From Bradyrhizobium cytisi (GTDB taxonomy: Bacteria; Pseudomonadota; Alphaproteobacteria; Rhizobiales; Xanthobacteraceae): DNA of 64,000 bases. Positions 33,483-43,412 of this stretch are shown one piece after another. Location of the stretch: the NCBI RefSeq assembly GCF_008123515.1, contig NZ_VSSR01000021.1:248001-312000 (forward strand), in the 5' to 3' direction. The translations under genes were made by a program, and so were the position numbers. The notes beneath the pieces are model-generated. The model saw only the letters and a program-made list of their open reading frames with translations. It was not told the origin of the DNA and searched no databases. Numbering within the stretch: the stretch's first letter is position 1; each line of letters starts with the position of its first letter.

Positions 33483-33887
33483 ATGTCCATCAACGATCTT
33501 CCGGTGCTGTCGGCGCTTCGCACCAAGATGCAGTGGCACCAGGAACGCCAGCGCGTCCTGTCCGAGAACGTCTCCAATTCCGATACCCCCAATTTCCGGC
33601 CGCGCGAGCTGGTCGAGCCGAAATTCGACAAGACCGGCGCCCCGGCGGGCTCGATCGGGCCGCTCGCCATGGCCGTCACCAGCGCCTCGCACATGACGTC
33701 ATCGGGCTCGGCCTCGAGCTTCGACCAGAACAAGAATGCGGGCTTCGAGACCCGTCCTGCGGGCAATGCCGTCAATCTCGAAGAGGAGATGATGAAGTCC
33801 GCCAACAACCAGATGGATTATGCGGCGGTCACCTCGCTCTATTCGAAGAGCCTGCATCTTCTGAAGACCGCGATCGGCAAGGGCTAG
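33483..33887 (+). CDS. flgB: Flagellar proximal rod protein FlgB
   Basis: 134 residues. LRTKMQWHQERQRVLSENVS and NSDTPNFRPREL form the N-terminal rod-protein motif, and the C-terminus (EEEMMKSANNQMDYAAVTSL) closes the coiled coil. First gene of the rightward flgB-flgC-fliE-fliQ-fliR-flhB set, with a CtrA box upstream. Confidence 0.94.
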   Translation: MSINDLPVLSALRTKMQWHQERQRVLSENVSNSDTPNFRPRELVEPKFDKTGAPAGSIGPLAMAVTSASHMTSSGSASSFDQNKNAGFETRPAGNAVNLEEEMMKSANNQMDYAAVTSLYSKSLHLLKTAIGKG

Positions 33888-33905
33888 AGCTAGGAGAGGC
33901 GCAAC

Positions 33906-34331
33906 ATGGCGAATGACAGCAGCGACTTTGCCCGCTCGATGGCGATCGCGACCTCCGGGTTGCGGGCGCAGGCCGGGCGAATGCGGGTGATCTCGGAAAA
34001 CATCGCGAATGCGGACTCGACCGCGCCGACCGCAGGCGGCGATCCCTATCGGCGCAAGGTGCCGACATTCTCCGCGGCGCTCGACCGCACGCTCGACGCG
34101 CAGGTCGTCACGCTCGGCAAGATCAAGCCCGACCAGTCCAACTTCCGCGTCAAATACGAGCCGAGCAATCCGGCGGCGGATGCCACCGGCAACGTCAAAT
34201 ATCCCAACGTGAATTCGGTGGTCGAGATGACCGACATGCGCGATGCGCAGCGGTCCTACGAGGCCAATGTCAACATCATCAGTGCAACGCGCCGGATGAT
34301 CCAGCGCACGCTCGACATCCTCAAGAGCTGA
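33906..34331 (+). CDS. flgC: Flagellar proximal rod protein FlgC
   Basis: 141 residues. MAIATSGLRAQAGRMRVISE and NIANADSTAPTAGGDPYRRK form the FlgC N-terminus; VEMTDMRDAQRSYEANVNII is its C-terminal signature. It starts 18 bases after flgB and is followed by fliE. Confidence 0.95.
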   Translation: MANDSSDFARSMAIATSGLRAQAGRMRVISENIANADSTAPTAGGDPYRRKVPTFSAALDRTLDAQVVTLGKIKPDQSNFRVKYEPSNPAADATGNVKYPNVNSVVEMTDMRDAQRSYEANVNIISATRRMIQRTLDILKS

Positions 34332-34348
34332 ACAGGAAACCCCAGGCC

Positions 34349-34657
34349 ATGGCAACACCGACAATCGCGGCCAATGCTTATGCCAACCTTGCCCGCGTGC
34401 TGGAAAACAGCGGCGCCGGCAAGGGCAGCGAGGCGAGCGGGCAGTCCTTTGCCTCGCTGCTGAAAGACGCCGTTGGCAGCGTCATGGAATCCGGCCGCAA
34501 ATCGGACGCGCAGACCGTGGCGATGGCCTCCGGCAAGGCCAACGTGATGGACGTGGTGACGGCGGTCGCCGACACGGACGTTGCGGTGTCCACGCTGGTC
34601 TCGGTCCGCGACCGCGTGATCGCGGCGTATGAAGACATCATGAAGATGCCGATCTGA
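34349..34657 (+). CDS. fliE: Flagellar hook-basal body complex protein FliE
   Basis: 102 residues. FASLLKDAVGSVMESGRKSD, then KANVMDVVTAVADTDVAVST and LVSVRDRVIAAYEDIMKMPI match FliE, which joins the MS ring to the rod. It is 17 bases after flgC; a repeat element (34671-34751) separates it from fliQ. Confidence 0.94.
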   Translation: MATPTIAANAYANLARVLENSGAGKGSEASGQSFASLLKDAVGSVMESGRKSDAQTVAMASGKANVMDVVTAVADTDVAVSTLVSVRDRVIAAYEDIMKMPI

Positions 34658-34670
34658 TTTCGGCCTCCGC

Positions 34671-34751
34671 CGTCATTGCGAGCGAAGCGAAGCAATCCAG
34701 AATCTTTCCGCAGGCACCAGTCTGGATTGCTTCGCTGCGCTCGCAATGACG
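34671..34751. repeat. Intergenic inverted-repeat element (CGTCATTGCGAGCG type)
   Basis: CGTCATTGCGAGCGAAGCGA...AGCAATCCAGA facing TCTGGATTGCTTCGCTGCGC...TCGCAATGACG; arms nearly perfect. Placed inside the flagellar operon between fliE and fliQ. Confidence 0.8.
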
Positions 34752-34813
34752 GGGAGGGGTGTGTGGTTCTCGTCGGTGCGGCGGGGATGAAGCTTGAATA
34801 AGGGAATTCTGAA

Positions 34814-35077
34814 ATGACCGGACCCGAGACCCTCGACGTCGCCCGCGATGCGATCTGGACCATCGTCATCGTGTCCTCGCCGCTGATGGTGGTCGGGCTC
34901 GTGGTCGGCGTGATCGTGTCGCTGTTCCAGGCGCTGACGCAGATTCAGGAGCAGACGCTGGTCTACGTGCCGAAGATCCTGGCCATCTTTGCCACGATGC
35001 TGCTGGCGCTACCGTTCATGGCCGACGCGCTTCATTCCCACATGCTGCGGATCTCGTCGCGAATCATCGGCGGCTGA
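34814..35077 (+). CDS. fliQ: Flagellar type III export protein FliQ
   Basis: 87 residues with two membrane helices. IVIVSSPLMVVGLVVGVIVS and LFQALTQIQEQTLVYVPKIL are the family signature. It forms part of the export gate with FliP and FliR. AAGGGAATTCTGAA precedes the start. Confidence 0.95.
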   Translation: MTGPETLDVARDAIWTIVIVSSPLMVVGLVVGVIVSLFQALTQIQEQTLVYVPKILAIFATMLLALPFMADALHSHMLRISSRIIGG

Positions 35078-35094
35078 GGCACTATGCGCCCACC

Positions 35095-35865
35095 ATGCGC
35101 ATCGACGTCTCGTTGCTGCCGGCGCTTGCCGCGGCCTTCATGCTCGCCTTCGCCCGGGTCGGCGCGATGGTGATGCTGCTGCCGGGGCTCGGCGAGACCA
35201 ACATCCCGACGCGGGTGAAGCTGTCGATCGCGCTTCTGCTGACGCTGATCATCCTGCCGCTGCATCGCAATGCCTATCAGGTCGACATGGGCTCGCTCGC
35301 GCCGATGCTGGTGCTGATGCTGCATGAGATCGTGATCGGCATCGTGCTCGGCGCAACCGCGCGCGTGACGCTGTCGGCGCTGCAGGTCGCAGGCGCCGTG
35401 ATCGCGCAGCAGATGGGACTTGGCTTCGTCACCTCGGTCGATCCGACGCAAGGGCAGCAGGGCGTTCTGGTCGGCAATTTCCTCACCATGCTGGGTGTCA
35501 CGCTGCTGTTCGCCACCGACAGCCATCACCTGGTGATCGCGGCGCTGAACGACAGCTACGCGATCTTCGCGCCGGGCGAGACCGTATCGAGCGGCGACGT
35601 CGCTTCGCTCCCCACGCGGGCCTTCTCCGCCGCGTTCCTGCTCGGCCTGCAGCTTTCCGGCCCGTTCCTGGTGTTCGGCCTCGTCTTCAATATCGGGCTC
35701 GGCGTGCTGGCGCGGCTGATGCCGCAGATGCAGGTCTATTTCGTCGGCGTGCCGCTATCGATCTTCGCGGGCTTCATGGTGCTGGCCGTGGTGCTCACGG
35801 CGATGATGGGCACCTATCTCGACTACTTCATCGGTGTCATGCACCAGATGATGCCGCTCAAGTAA
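35095..35865 (+). CDS. fliR: Flagellar type III export protein FliR
   Basis: 256 residues, multi-helix membrane protein. LAAAFMLAFARVGAMVMLLP, LHEIVIGIVLGATARVTLSA and the conserved VDPTQGQQ area are visible. It completes the FliP-FliQ-FliR gate and is 17 bases after fliQ. Confidence 0.95.
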   Translation: MRIDVSLLPALAAAFMLAFARVGAMVMLLPGLGETNIPTRVKLSIALLLTLIILPLHRNAYQVDMGSLAPMLVLMLHEIVIGIVLGATARVTLSALQVAGAVIAQQMGLGFVTSVDPTQGQQGVLVGNFLTMLGVTLLFATDSHHLVIAALNDSYAIFAPGETVSSGDVASLPTRAFSAAFLLGLQLSGPFLVFGLVFNIGLGVLARLMPQMQVYFVGVPLSIFAGFMVLAVVLTAMMGTYLDYFIGVMHQMMPLK

Positions 35866-35882
35866 CTGGTAACGGGTGATCG

Positions 35883-36962
35883 ATGGCGGAAGACAACGAT
35901 CCAGAGAGCCAAACAGAAGACCCGACCCAAAAACGTCTCGAAGAGGCGCTCGAACGCGGCGACGTCGCCAAAAGCCAGGAGATCAACACCTGGTTCATGA
36001 TCGCGGGCGGCACGCTCGTGGTCTCGACCTTCTCCGGCTCGGTCGGCAGCGGGCTGCTGACGCCGATGCGCAATCTGCTCGCCAATTCCTGGATGATCAA
36101 AACCGACCCCGGGAACCTGCTCCTGCTGATGCAGCAGGTCGAAGTCGCGGTGTTCGCGGCGGTCGGCGTGCCCCTGCTGATGCTGGTGCTGGCTGCGATT
36201 GCCGGCAATATGCTCCAGCACCGGCTGGTGTGGTCGGCCGAATCTCTCACGCCGAAATTCAGCAAGCTCTCACCCGCTGCCGGCTTCAAGCGCATCTTCG
36301 GCAAGCAGGCGGGAGCCAATTTTCTCAAGGGCATCGGCAAGCTCGTCGTGCTCGCCGTGGTCATGACCACGATCCTGTGGCCGGAACGGCACCGCATGGA
36401 GGCGATGGTCAAGCTCGATCCGATGGCCATGCTGGGCGCCACCACCGGCCTGACCGTCCAGCTGCTCGGCGCAGTGGTCGCCGCGCTCGCGATCATCGCC
36501 ATTGGCGACTATTTCTTCCAGTATCGCAGCTGGTTCCAGCGGCAGAAGATGTCGCTCCAGGAGATCAAGGAGGAGTTCAAGCAGTCCGAAGGCGACCCGC
36601 ATATCAAGGGCAAGCTCAGGCAATTGCGCCAGCAGCGCTCCAAGAAGCGCATGATGGCGGCGGTTCCCAAGGCCTCCGTGATCATCACCAACCCGACCCA
36701 CTATTCGGTGGCGCTGTCCTACGAGCGCGGCATGTCGGCGCCGATCTGCGTCGCCAAGGGCGTCGACAACCTCGCCTTCAAGATCCGGGAGATCGCGCGC
36801 GAGCACGACATCCCGATCGTCGAGAACGTGCCGCTGGCCCGCGCGCTGTACGCCACCGCCGAAATCGACAAGGAAATTCCTGTCGAGCACTACCATGCAG
36901 TCGCCGAAGTCATCGGCTACGTCATCCGGCTGAAGCGCGGTTTCAGCGCCGCGCGGCAATAA
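35883..36962 (+). CDS. flhB: Flagellar export switch protein FlhB
   Basis: 359 residues. Acidic N-terminus (DPESQTEDPTQKRLEEALER), four transmembrane helices, and the autocleavage motif in VIITNPTHYSVAL (Asn270-Pro271-Thr272-His273). Cleavage between Asn and Pro switches export from rod/hook to filament substrates. 17 bases after fliR; cckA follows. Confidence 0.96.
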   Translation: MAEDNDPESQTEDPTQKRLEEALERGDVAKSQEINTWFMIAGGTLVVSTFSGSVGSGLLTPMRNLLANSWMIKTDPGNLLLLMQQVEVAVFAAVGVPLLMLVLAAIAGNMLQHRLVWSAESLTPKFSKLSPAAGFKRIFGKQAGANFLKGIGKLVVLAVVMTTILWPERHRMEAMVKLDPMAMLGATTGLTVQLLGAVVAALAIIAIGDYFFQYRSWFQRQKMSLQEIKEEFKQSEGDPHIKGKLRQLRQQRSKKRMMAAVPKASVIITNPTHYSVALSYERGMSAPICVAKGVDNLAFKIREIAREHDIPIVENVPLARALYATAEIDKEIPVEHYHAVAEVIGYVIRLKRGFSAARQ

Positions 36963-37115
36963 AACCCCGAAAAGTACCGGAAATGGCTGTAAACTGGGAA
37001 TCAGCGTACGTTTCGCCGCTGCCGCCCTTGCGTCCGCGGGTCCGATTCAGGCAGGGAGGACCCCACGTGCCCCGTGGCGCGTTGATTCTCTGTCGACAGG
37101 CCATGCCAGCGTGAA

Positions 37116-39689
37116 ATGACTGCCGAGACCGACCACGACCTGTCACGCGAGCCCGTTGCGGCGCATGAGCCGTCGCCGCGCTCGGGCAGCATTGCGCTGG
37201 TGCTCCTGGTGGCCACCGGCCTCGTCGCGGTCGCCATCGGGCTGATGACGCTCGGGCGCGCGCAGGCGCAGCCCTATATCCTCGGGATCCTCGCCGTGCT
37301 GGCGATGATCGGCCTGTTCAATCTGTTCGCCTTCGCCGCCGGCATCATCCGCTTCGTCGACCGCAATCTCGACGATCCCGTGATGGGGCGTATCGCCGAT
37401 CACGCCTTCGACGGCCTCGCGGTGACCGATCCGCGTGGCCATGTGGTCTATTCCAACGCGGCCTATCTGACGCTGACCGGCGCCTCAGGTCCGCAGGATG
37501 TGCGCCCCGTGGAGCGCGTCTTCATCGGCAACCCGGACGTTTCGGAAGCGGTGTTCCGCCTGCTGAAGGCCGCGCGCGAAGGCAAGCGCCAGCAGGAAGA
37601 GGTGCGCATCTCCGGCCACGACGGTAGCCAGGGCCGCTGGCTGCGCATGCGGGTGCGCCCGCTCGGCACGGGCAAGCGCGAGGCCAAATATGCGGTGTGG
37701 TCGATCGCCGACATCACCCGCGACCGCGAGCGCCAGGAGGACGTGTTCCAGGAGCTCCAGCACGCGATCGAATATCTCGATCACGCGCCGTGCGGCTTCT
37801 TCTCGGTCAATCCCGCCAGCGAGCTCGCTTACGTCAATGCGACGCTGGCGAACTGGCTCGACTATGATCTCGCCGAGATCGGCTCCGGCGGGCTGAAGCT
37901 CGCCGACATCGTCTCCGGCGACGGCGCTTCGCTGCTGAGCTCGATCGTGGCGGTGCCGGGCGAGGTGAAGACCGAAGTCTTCGACATCGATCTGCGGATG
38001 CGCACCGGCAAGACCATGCCGGTGCGGCTCTACCACAAGCTCGCGTTCGGCGCCGACGGCGCGCCGGGGCCCTCGCGCACGCTCGTCATCAGCCGAGCCC
38101 GCGACGAGCGCAGCGATCCCGACCGCGCCGCCGAAGTGCGCTTCATGCGCTTCTTCGATCACACGCCGATGGCGATCGCCACCGTGGACCGCGGCGGCAA
38201 CGTGGTGCGGGCCAATGCGCGCTACGCCAAGCTCGCGCAGGCCCTCGGGCTCGACAGCGCCAGCAAGTCGATCTTCCGCGCGATCAATGCGCGCGATCGC
38301 CACCTTTTGATTGCAGCCATCAACCAGGCCGCCGAAAACCAGGCCGACATCGCGCCGGTCGAGGTGGCGCTGGAAGGGACCAAGGAGCGCTGGGGCCAGT
38401 TCTTCGTCACGCCGGTCGATGCGGCCGAGAACGACGCCGAAGCCGCGATCGTGCACATGCTCGAGACCACCGAGCGGCGCGCGCTGGAGAACCAGATCAA
38501 CCAGTCGCAGAAGATGGAGACGGTCGGCCAGCTCGCCGGTGGCATCGCGCACGACTTCAACAACGTGCTCTCCGCCATCATGATGGCGAACGACTTCCTG
38601 CTGAACGCGCACAAGCCGACCGATCCGTCGTTCCAGGACATCATGCAGATCAAGCAGAACGCCACGCGTGCTGCGACGCTGGTGCGGCAGCTGCTCGCGT
38701 TCTCGCGGCGGCAGACGCTACGGCCGCAGGTGCTCGATCTCGGCGATGCGTTGTCCGATCTCACCATGCTGCTGCGCCGGCTGATCGGCGAGAAGGTCAA
38801 GCTCGACCTGATCCACGGCCGCGATCTCTGGCCGGTCAAGGTCGATGTCTCCCAGTTCGAGCAGGTTATCGTCAATCTCGCGGTGAATGCGCGCGACGCC
38901 ATGCCCGACGGCGGCAAGCTGATCATCCGCACCGCCAATGTCGCGACCGACGAGGCGGGCAAGCTCGCCTACAAGGGCATGCCGGCGGCGGACTACGTAC
39001 GGATCGAGGTCGCCGACACCGGCACCGGCATCCCCGCCGACATCCGCGACAAGATTTTTGAGCCGTTCTTCTCGACCAAGGAAGTCGGCAAGGGCACCGG
39101 CCTCGGGCTGTCCACCGTCTACGGTATCGTCAAGCAGACCGGCGGCTTCATCTACGTCGATTCCGCGCAGGGGCAGGGCACTTCGTTCCACATCTTCCTG
39201 CCGCGCCATCACGCCGAGGCGGAAGTGCAGGTCGAGCAGCCGCCGGCGGCGAATGGTGTTGCGAAGGACGCCGCGCCCGCAGCGACGGAGGCGAAGCCGC
39301 GCACCGATCTTACCGGGCAGGGCACCATCCTGCTGGTCGAGGACGAAGAGGGCCTGCGCGCATTGAACGCCCGCGGCCTGCGCTCGCGCGGCTACACCGT
39401 GGTCGAGGCCGAGAACGGCGTCGAGGCGATGGAGATGCTGGAGGAGCAGAGCGGCGGCATCGATCTCGTCGTCTCCGACGTCGTGATGCCGGAGATGGAC
39501 GGGCCGACACTGCTCAAGGCGATGCGGGAGAAGAACCCTGATATCCGCTTCATCTTCGTCTCGGGCTATGCCGAGGATGCCTTCGAGAAGAGCCTGCCCG
39601 AGGGACAGCAGTTCGACTTCCTGCCAAAGCCGTTCACGCTCAGCCAGCTCGTGGCGGCGGTGAAGGAGACGATGACGAAGCAGGGGTGA
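37116..39689 (+). CDS. cckA: Cell-cycle hybrid histidine kinase CckA
   Basis: 857 residues. Two N-terminal membrane helices ([34 protein letters not shown]), several PAS-like regions (about 85-450), a HisKA domain with [18 protein letters not shown] (His479), an HATPase with VEVADTGTG and [14 protein letters not shown], and a C-terminal receiver whose acceptor Asp788 is in [12 protein letters not shown]. CckA feeds phosphate through ChpT to CtrA in alphaproteobacteria. It lies after flhB, and CtrA-like boxes stand before flagellar genes in this window. Confidence 0.9.
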   Translation: MTAETDHDLSREPVAAHEPSPRSGSIALVLLVATGLVAVAIGLMTLGRAQAQPYILGILAVLAMIGLFNLFAFAAGIIRFVDRNLDDPVMGRIADHAFDGLAVTDPRGHVVYSNAAYLTLTGASGPQDVRPVERVFIGNPDVSEAVFRLLKAAREGKRQQEEVRISGHDGSQGRWLRMRVRPLGTGKREAKYAVWSIADITRDRERQEDVFQELQHAIEYLDHAPCGFFSVNPASELAYVNATLANWLDYDLAEIGSGGLKLADIVSGDGASLLSSIVAVPGEVKTEVFDIDLRMRTGKTMPVRLYHKLAFGADGAPGPSRTLVISRARDERSDPDRAAEVRFMRFFDHTPMAIATVDRGGNVVRANARYAKLAQALGLDSASKSIFRAINARDRHLLIAAINQAAENQADIAPVEVALEGTKERWGQFFVTPVDAAENDAEAAIVHMLETTERRALENQINQSQKMETVGQLAGGIAHDFNNVLSAIMMANDFLLNAHKPTDPSFQDIMQIKQNATRAATLVRQLLAFSRRQTLRPQVLDLGDALSDLTMLLRRLIGEKVKLDLIHGRDLWPVKVDVSQFEQVIVNLAVNARDAMPDGGKLIIRTANVATDEAGKLAYKGMPAADYVRIEVADTGTGIPADIRDKIFEPFFSTKEVGKGTGLGLSTVYGIVKQTGGFIYVDSAQGQGTSFHIFLPRHHAEAEVQVEQPPAANGVAKDAAPAATEAKPRTDLTGQGTILLVEDEEGLRALNARGLRSRGYTVVEAENGVEAMEMLEEQSGGIDLVVSDVVMPEMDGPTLLKAMREKNPDIRFIFVSGYAEDAFEKSLPEGQQFDFLPKPFTLSQLVAAVKETMTKQG

Positions 39690-39916
39690 GGGCGGCACGC
39701 TCGCAATAGAGAGAGCGGAATTCTCGCCGCAATAGCCGCCGGTACCCCGCGACCACAGTTCCTGGCCACATCCGGCCAAACCCCCGGCGAATATGGGCTT
39801 TTGCCACATCCCCGCGACTGAGGGCCGCAGCCGGGGGTTCCGAAACCGGCTTCCCTTTTGCTAAAGGGTGCCCATCTTACTGGCACGTCCCCATGCCGGG
39901 GATTTGGGAAACGAAC

Positions 39917-40897
39917 ATGAATTTCTCGCAATGGTCCCGCACTCTCGTGAAGACGATTGCCGTCGTTCTGGCGCTCGCGCTGCCGACGGCGCTTGCGATC
40001 TCCTCCGCTGACGCCCGCGTCGGCGGTGGCGTCTCGTCGGGCTCGCGCGGTTCGCGGACCTTCTCGGCCCCGCCATCGACCACGACCGCGCCGGGCTCCA
40101 CCTCACAGTTCAACCGCACCTACAGCCAGCCCGGCGCCGGCATGAACACGGCTGCGCCCGCACGCGGCGGCCTGTTCGGCCGCGGCGGTGGGTTCCTGGG
40201 TGGTCTTGCGGCCGGCTTCCTCGGCGCAGGCCTTCTGGGCATGCTGTTCGGCGGCGGCCTGTTCGGCGGCCTCGGCGGGCTGTCATCGATCCTGGGCCTG
40301 ATCATCCAGATCGTGCTCGTCGTGTTCGTGGTGCGGCTGGCGATGTCCTGGTGGCAGCGCCGCAACGCGCCGCAGGCGGCCTATGCCGGCGCTGACGCCG
40401 GTCCGGGACCGCAGACGAGCTATCGCAGCGGTCTCGGTGGCGGTCTTGGTTCGGGTCTCGGCGGCGGCTTCGGCTTCGGCGCCAACAATGCGCCGCTCGA
40501 GATCAAGCCGGACGACTACGAAGCATTCGAGCGTCTGCTCGGCGACGTCCAGGCCGCCTGGTCGAACGAGGACGTTGCAAAACTGCATACGCTGGCGACG
40601 CCGGAGATGGTCTCCTATTTCGAGCGGGATCTCGCCGAGAACCGCGCGCGCAACGCCGTGAACAAGGTGACCAACGTCAAGCTGCTGCAGGGCGACCTCG
40701 CGGAAGCCTGGCGCGAAGGCGAGACCGAGTACGCGACCGTGGCGTTGCGCTTTGCGCTCACCGACAAGACGGTCGACCGCAACACCGGCGCGCTCGTCGC
40801 CGGCAGCGAGCAGCCGGGCGAAGTCACCGAAGTCTGGACCTTTGCTCGCCGCCCCGGCAGCGCCTGGGAATTGTCGGCGATCCAGCAGACCAACTGA
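39917..40897 (+). CDS. Tim44 domain-containing secreted/membrane protein
   Basis: 326 residues. A signal-like N-terminus (KTIAVVLALALPTALAISSA), glycine-rich tracts (GGLFGRGGGFLGGLAAGFLG; GLGGGLGSGLGGGFGFG), one transmembrane helix (SSILGLIIQIVLVVFVVRLA) and a C-terminal Tim44-like domain (FERLLGDVQAAWSNEDVAKL). Bacterial homologues are anchored, with the domain probably on the cytoplasmic side. A clear terminator follows. Confidence 0.85.
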   Translation: MNFSQWSRTLVKTIAVVLALALPTALAISSADARVGGGVSSGSRGSRTFSAPPSTTTAPGSTSQFNRTYSQPGAGMNTAAPARGGLFGRGGGFLGGLAAGFLGAGLLGMLFGGGLFGGLGGLSSILGLIIQIVLVVFVVRLAMSWWQRRNAPQAAYAGADAGPGPQTSYRSGLGGGLGSGLGGGFGFGANNAPLEIKPDDYEAFERLLGDVQAAWSNEDVAKLHTLATPEMVSYFERDLAENRARNAVNKVTNVKLLQGDLAEAWREGETEYATVALRFALTDKTVDRNTGALVAGSEQPGEVTEVWTFARRPGSAWELSAIQQTN

Positions 40898-40922
40898 TCG
40901 CGCGCGCAACATGAGAAACCAG

Positions 40923-40956
40923 GGCGCCGTGCTTCTTGCACGGCGCCTTTTTCTTT
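40923..40956 (+). terminator. Rho-independent terminator
   Basis: GGCGCCGTGC-TTCTT-GCACGGCGCC, a perfect 10-bp stem followed by TTTTTCTTT, 26 bases after the Tim44-domain gene stop. Confidence 0.9.
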
Positions 40957-41043
40957 GGACGTCTCGCATCGCGGCAGCGGAATAAGCGGGCGCGCGTCGG
41001 GTTGACATCAGGCGGCCAAATACAACACAACCGGGAGGACAGG

Positions 41044-41724
41044 ATGATCCGCACCGCAAGATCCGTGACAATGTCAGGCCTTGCGCTCGCTGCAGCCTTG
41101 CTTGCGGCGCCATCGGTACAAGCGCAGTCGCCCGACATGACGTTCTTCGTGACCTCCATCGGTCCCGGCAAGGGCGCCGATCTGGGCGGCCTTGATGGCG
41201 CAGATGCGCAGTGCCAGAAGCTGGCGCAGGTTGGCGGTGCCGCTGCAAAAACTTGGCGCGCCTATCTCTCGACACAAGCCGCCGACGGCAAGCCGGCTGT
41301 CAATGCCAAAGACCGCATCGGCAAGGGACCGTGGCAGAACGCCAAAGGCGTGGTGATTGCCAAGGACGTGGCCGACCTCCACAGCGCGGCCAACAATCTC
41401 ACCAAGCAGACCGCGCTCAGCGAGAAGGGCGAGGTCATCAACGGCCGCGGCGACACGCCGAACCGGCATGACATCCTCACGGGATCGCAAGCCGACGGCA
41501 CCGCCTTTGCCGCGGGCGACGACAAGACCTGCAAGAACTGGACGTCGAGCACGCAAGGCGCGGCGATCGTTGGTCATGCCGATCGCCAAGGCCTGCGCGA
41601 CGACGAGCCCTCAAAGTCCTGGAATAGCTCTCACCTCTCGCGTGGCCCCGATGGAGGCTGCTCGCAGGCCGATCTGAAGAGCACCGGCGGCGATGGCCTG
41701 CTGTATTGTTTCGCGGCGAATTGA
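41044..41724 (+). CDS. Secreted lectin-like (endostatin-type fold) protein
   Basis: 226 residues: signal peptide (MSGLALAAALLAAPSVQAQS) then TFFVTSIGPGKGADLGGLDG, ADAQCQKLA and TWRAYLSTQA, DRIGKGPWQNAKG and a C-terminal SKSWNSSHLSRGPDGGCSQA. These are the conserved positions of the bacterial lectin-like group related to endostatin (C-type lectin fold). Cysteines fit two disulfides. Ligand unknown; probably periplasmic. GGGAGGACAGG precedes the ATG. Confidence 0.75.
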   Translation: MIRTARSVTMSGLALAAALLAAPSVQAQSPDMTFFVTSIGPGKGADLGGLDGADAQCQKLAQVGGAAAKTWRAYLSTQAADGKPAVNAKDRIGKGPWQNAKGVVIAKDVADLHSAANNLTKQTALSEKGEVINGRGDTPNRHDILTGSQADGTAFAAGDDKTCKNWTSSTQGAAIVGHADRQGLRDDEPSKSWNSSHLSRGPDGGCSQADLKSTGGDGLLYCFAAN

Positions 41725-41730
41725 GGCCTC

Positions 41731-41831
41731 CGTCATTGTGAGGAGCTCGCGACAAAATTGCGAAGCAATTTTTGCGCTGATGCGACGAAGCAATCCAGCG
41801 TCCCTCCGCGATGATTGTCTGGATTTGCTTT
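41731..41831. repeat. Diverged palindromic repeat element
   Basis: Starts CGTCATTGTGAGGAGCTCGC and contains GCGACGAAGCAATCCAGCG and TGTCTGGATTTGCTTTGCG; a decayed relative of the elements at 31262, 34671 and 43842. It separates the lectin-like gene from the next one. Confidence 0.55.
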
Positions 41832-41927
41832 GCGGGTGTGTGGTGCGAGCGTCTCGTCCCTCTCTGACGGAACCTTCCGCTGCGTGTTACATTGGTTCCG
41901 TCGCTTCCACGCTCACGGACCCTTCTC

Positions 41928-42635
41928 ATGAAGTACGAGCTCTACTACTGGCCCGAGATCCAGGGCCGCGGTGAATATGTGCGGCTGGCGCTGGAGGAAG
42001 CGGGCGCGGCTTACGACGACGTCGCACGCGGCCCCCGCGGCAGCGGCGCAATGATGAAGATGATGGGGGCCCACAAGGGCACGCCGCCCTTTGCGCCGCC
42101 GTTCCTGAAAGCGGGCAAGCTCGTCATCGGGCAGACCGCCAACATCCTGCTCTATCTCGGCGCCCGTCACGCCCTCGCGCCGAAGACCGATGCCGGAAAA
42201 CTCTGGGTGCACCAGCTTCAATTGACCATCACCGATCTCGTGGTCGAAATCCACGACACCCATCATCCGCTCGGGCCCTCGATGTACTACGAAGACCAGA
42301 AACCGCCGGCGAAGAAGCGCACCGCCGAGTTCTGGGACGAGCGCGTGCCGAAGTATCTCGGTTATTTCGCGCAGCTGCTCGACGACAATGGCGGCGCCTA
42401 TGTCACCGGTCGGCGCCTGACTTACGTCGATCTCTCGCTGTTCCAGATCGTCGATGGCCTGCGCTATGCCTTCCCGAAGCGGATGAAGGCGTTCGAGAAA
42501 GACATTCCTGGCCTCGTCGGCCTGCACGACCGTCTCGCGGCGCGGCCGAATATCAAGGCCTATCTTGCAAGCGAACGCCGCATTCCCTTCAACGAGCAGG
42601 GCATCTTCCGCCGTTACAAGGAGCTGGATGCGTGA
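41928..42635 (+). CDS. Glutathione S-transferase family protein
   Basis: 235 residues from MKYELYYWPEIQGRGEYVRL. The thioredoxin-like N-terminal half carries the expected KLVIGQTANILLYLGARH (glutathione-site region), and the helical C-terminal half has YVTGRRLTYVDLSLFQIVDG, a common GST motif. Sequence before the ATG at 41928 is not conserved in type, so the longer frame is not used. The substrate cannot be named. Confidence 0.8.
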   Translation: MKYELYYWPEIQGRGEYVRLALEEAGAAYDDVARGPRGSGAMMKMMGAHKGTPPFAPPFLKAGKLVIGQTANILLYLGARHALAPKTDAGKLWVHQLQLTITDLVVEIHDTHHPLGPSMYYEDQKPPAKKRTAEFWDERVPKYLGYFAQLLDDNGGAYVTGRRLTYVDLSLFQIVDGLRYAFPKRMKAFEKDIPGLVGLHDRLAARPNIKAYLASERRIPFNEQGIFRRYKELDA

Positions 42636-42636
42636 A

Positions 42637-43311
42637 TCACCACAGTCCGGGCAGCAGGCGGTAGCGCACCCGTGCCGCATAGTCGGCATAGCCGGGCAGG
42701 CCCGCGATGAGCGTGCGCTCCTCGATGCGGATGCGGACCGCAAGCAGCACCAGGAAGAGCGGCGCAATCGCCATTCCCCACCACGAGCCGAGGATCAGCG
42801 GCACGCTGGCGAAGAACAGGATCATGCCGCTGTACATGGGATGGCGGACATGGGCGTAGGGCCCGGTCGAGATCACGCGCTGCGCGCGCTCGGCCTGCAG
42901 CTTCACCACGGGTGCTGCGAACGAATTCTCGCGAAATACCCACAGCGTGAACAGTGTCGAGGCGAGGAACAGCATGAAGCCGAGTGCCTGCCATGCGATG
43001 GTCATGTGGGACGCAAGATGACGCCGGTCGAGTCCCATCGCGACGAGCCAGCCCAGCATCGCCACGACGAACACGACCATGAATATCTTGTCCGCGGCCG
43101 GCTGATCTCTCTGCAAAACAGGCCGCAGTCGTTCGGCCAGAAGCGCCGGGTCGATCCGGTAGAGCCACCAGCCGCAGAGCGGGCCGAGCAGGACGGAGGT
43201 GAGGAGAAACACCCACGCGCCAGGCCAATGCAGCGTGCCGGCGGCGGCAAACAGCAGCGCGCCCATTCCGGCGGTGAGAACGGTGTTCTGCAACAGCAGG
43301 CGTGCGATCAT
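42637..43311 (-). CDS. ICMT-type (isoprenylcysteine carboxyl methyltransferase-like) membrane protein
   Basis: 224 residues, multi-helix membrane protein. VISTGPYAHVRHPMYSGMIL (residues about 140-160) and the C-terminal RIRIEERTLIAGLPGYADYA are the catalytic and cofactor-binding signature of the ICMT/PEMT-like methyltransferase family. The frame is open upstream to a TTG at 43413, and those extra 34 codons begin with a duplicate of the true N-terminus (see repeat); the ATG at 43311 is preferred. Physiological substrate unknown. Confidence 0.78.
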   Translation of the reverse strand: MIARLLLQNTVLTAGMGALLFAAAGTLHWPGAWVFLLTSVLLGPLCGWWLYRIDPALLAERLRPVLQRDQPAADKIFMVVFVVAMLGWLVAMGLDRRHLASHMTIAWQALGFMLFLASTLFTLWVFRENSFAAPVVKLQAERAQRVISTGPYAHVRHPMYSGMILFFASVPLILGSWWGMAIAPLFLVLLAVRIRIEERTLIAGLPGYADYAARVRYRLLPGLW

Positions 43312-43412
43312 GTTCGATCTGGCTCCCTCACGCGACCGAGCCATTGATAGCATTGTTTCGGCCAGCATGCGGCCGGCAGCAATCGCATGATGCAATAGGA
43401 GGCGTGCGATCA
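43290..43412. repeat. In-frame direct repeat at the start of the methyltransferase gene
   Basis: GCAACAGCAGGCGTGCGATC (43290) and GCAATAGGAGGCGTGCGATC (43392) are near-identical, 102 bases (34 codons) apart, each coding LIARLLL/MIARLLL on the reverse strand. The left copy is the gene start. Confidence 0.65.

Noticed and set aside
39881..39897. Possible sigma-54 promoter (TGGCACG then CATGC) before the Tim44-domain gene
   Set aside because: The distance between the GG and GC elements is 11 rather than the required 10 bases, and the -12 element is poor.
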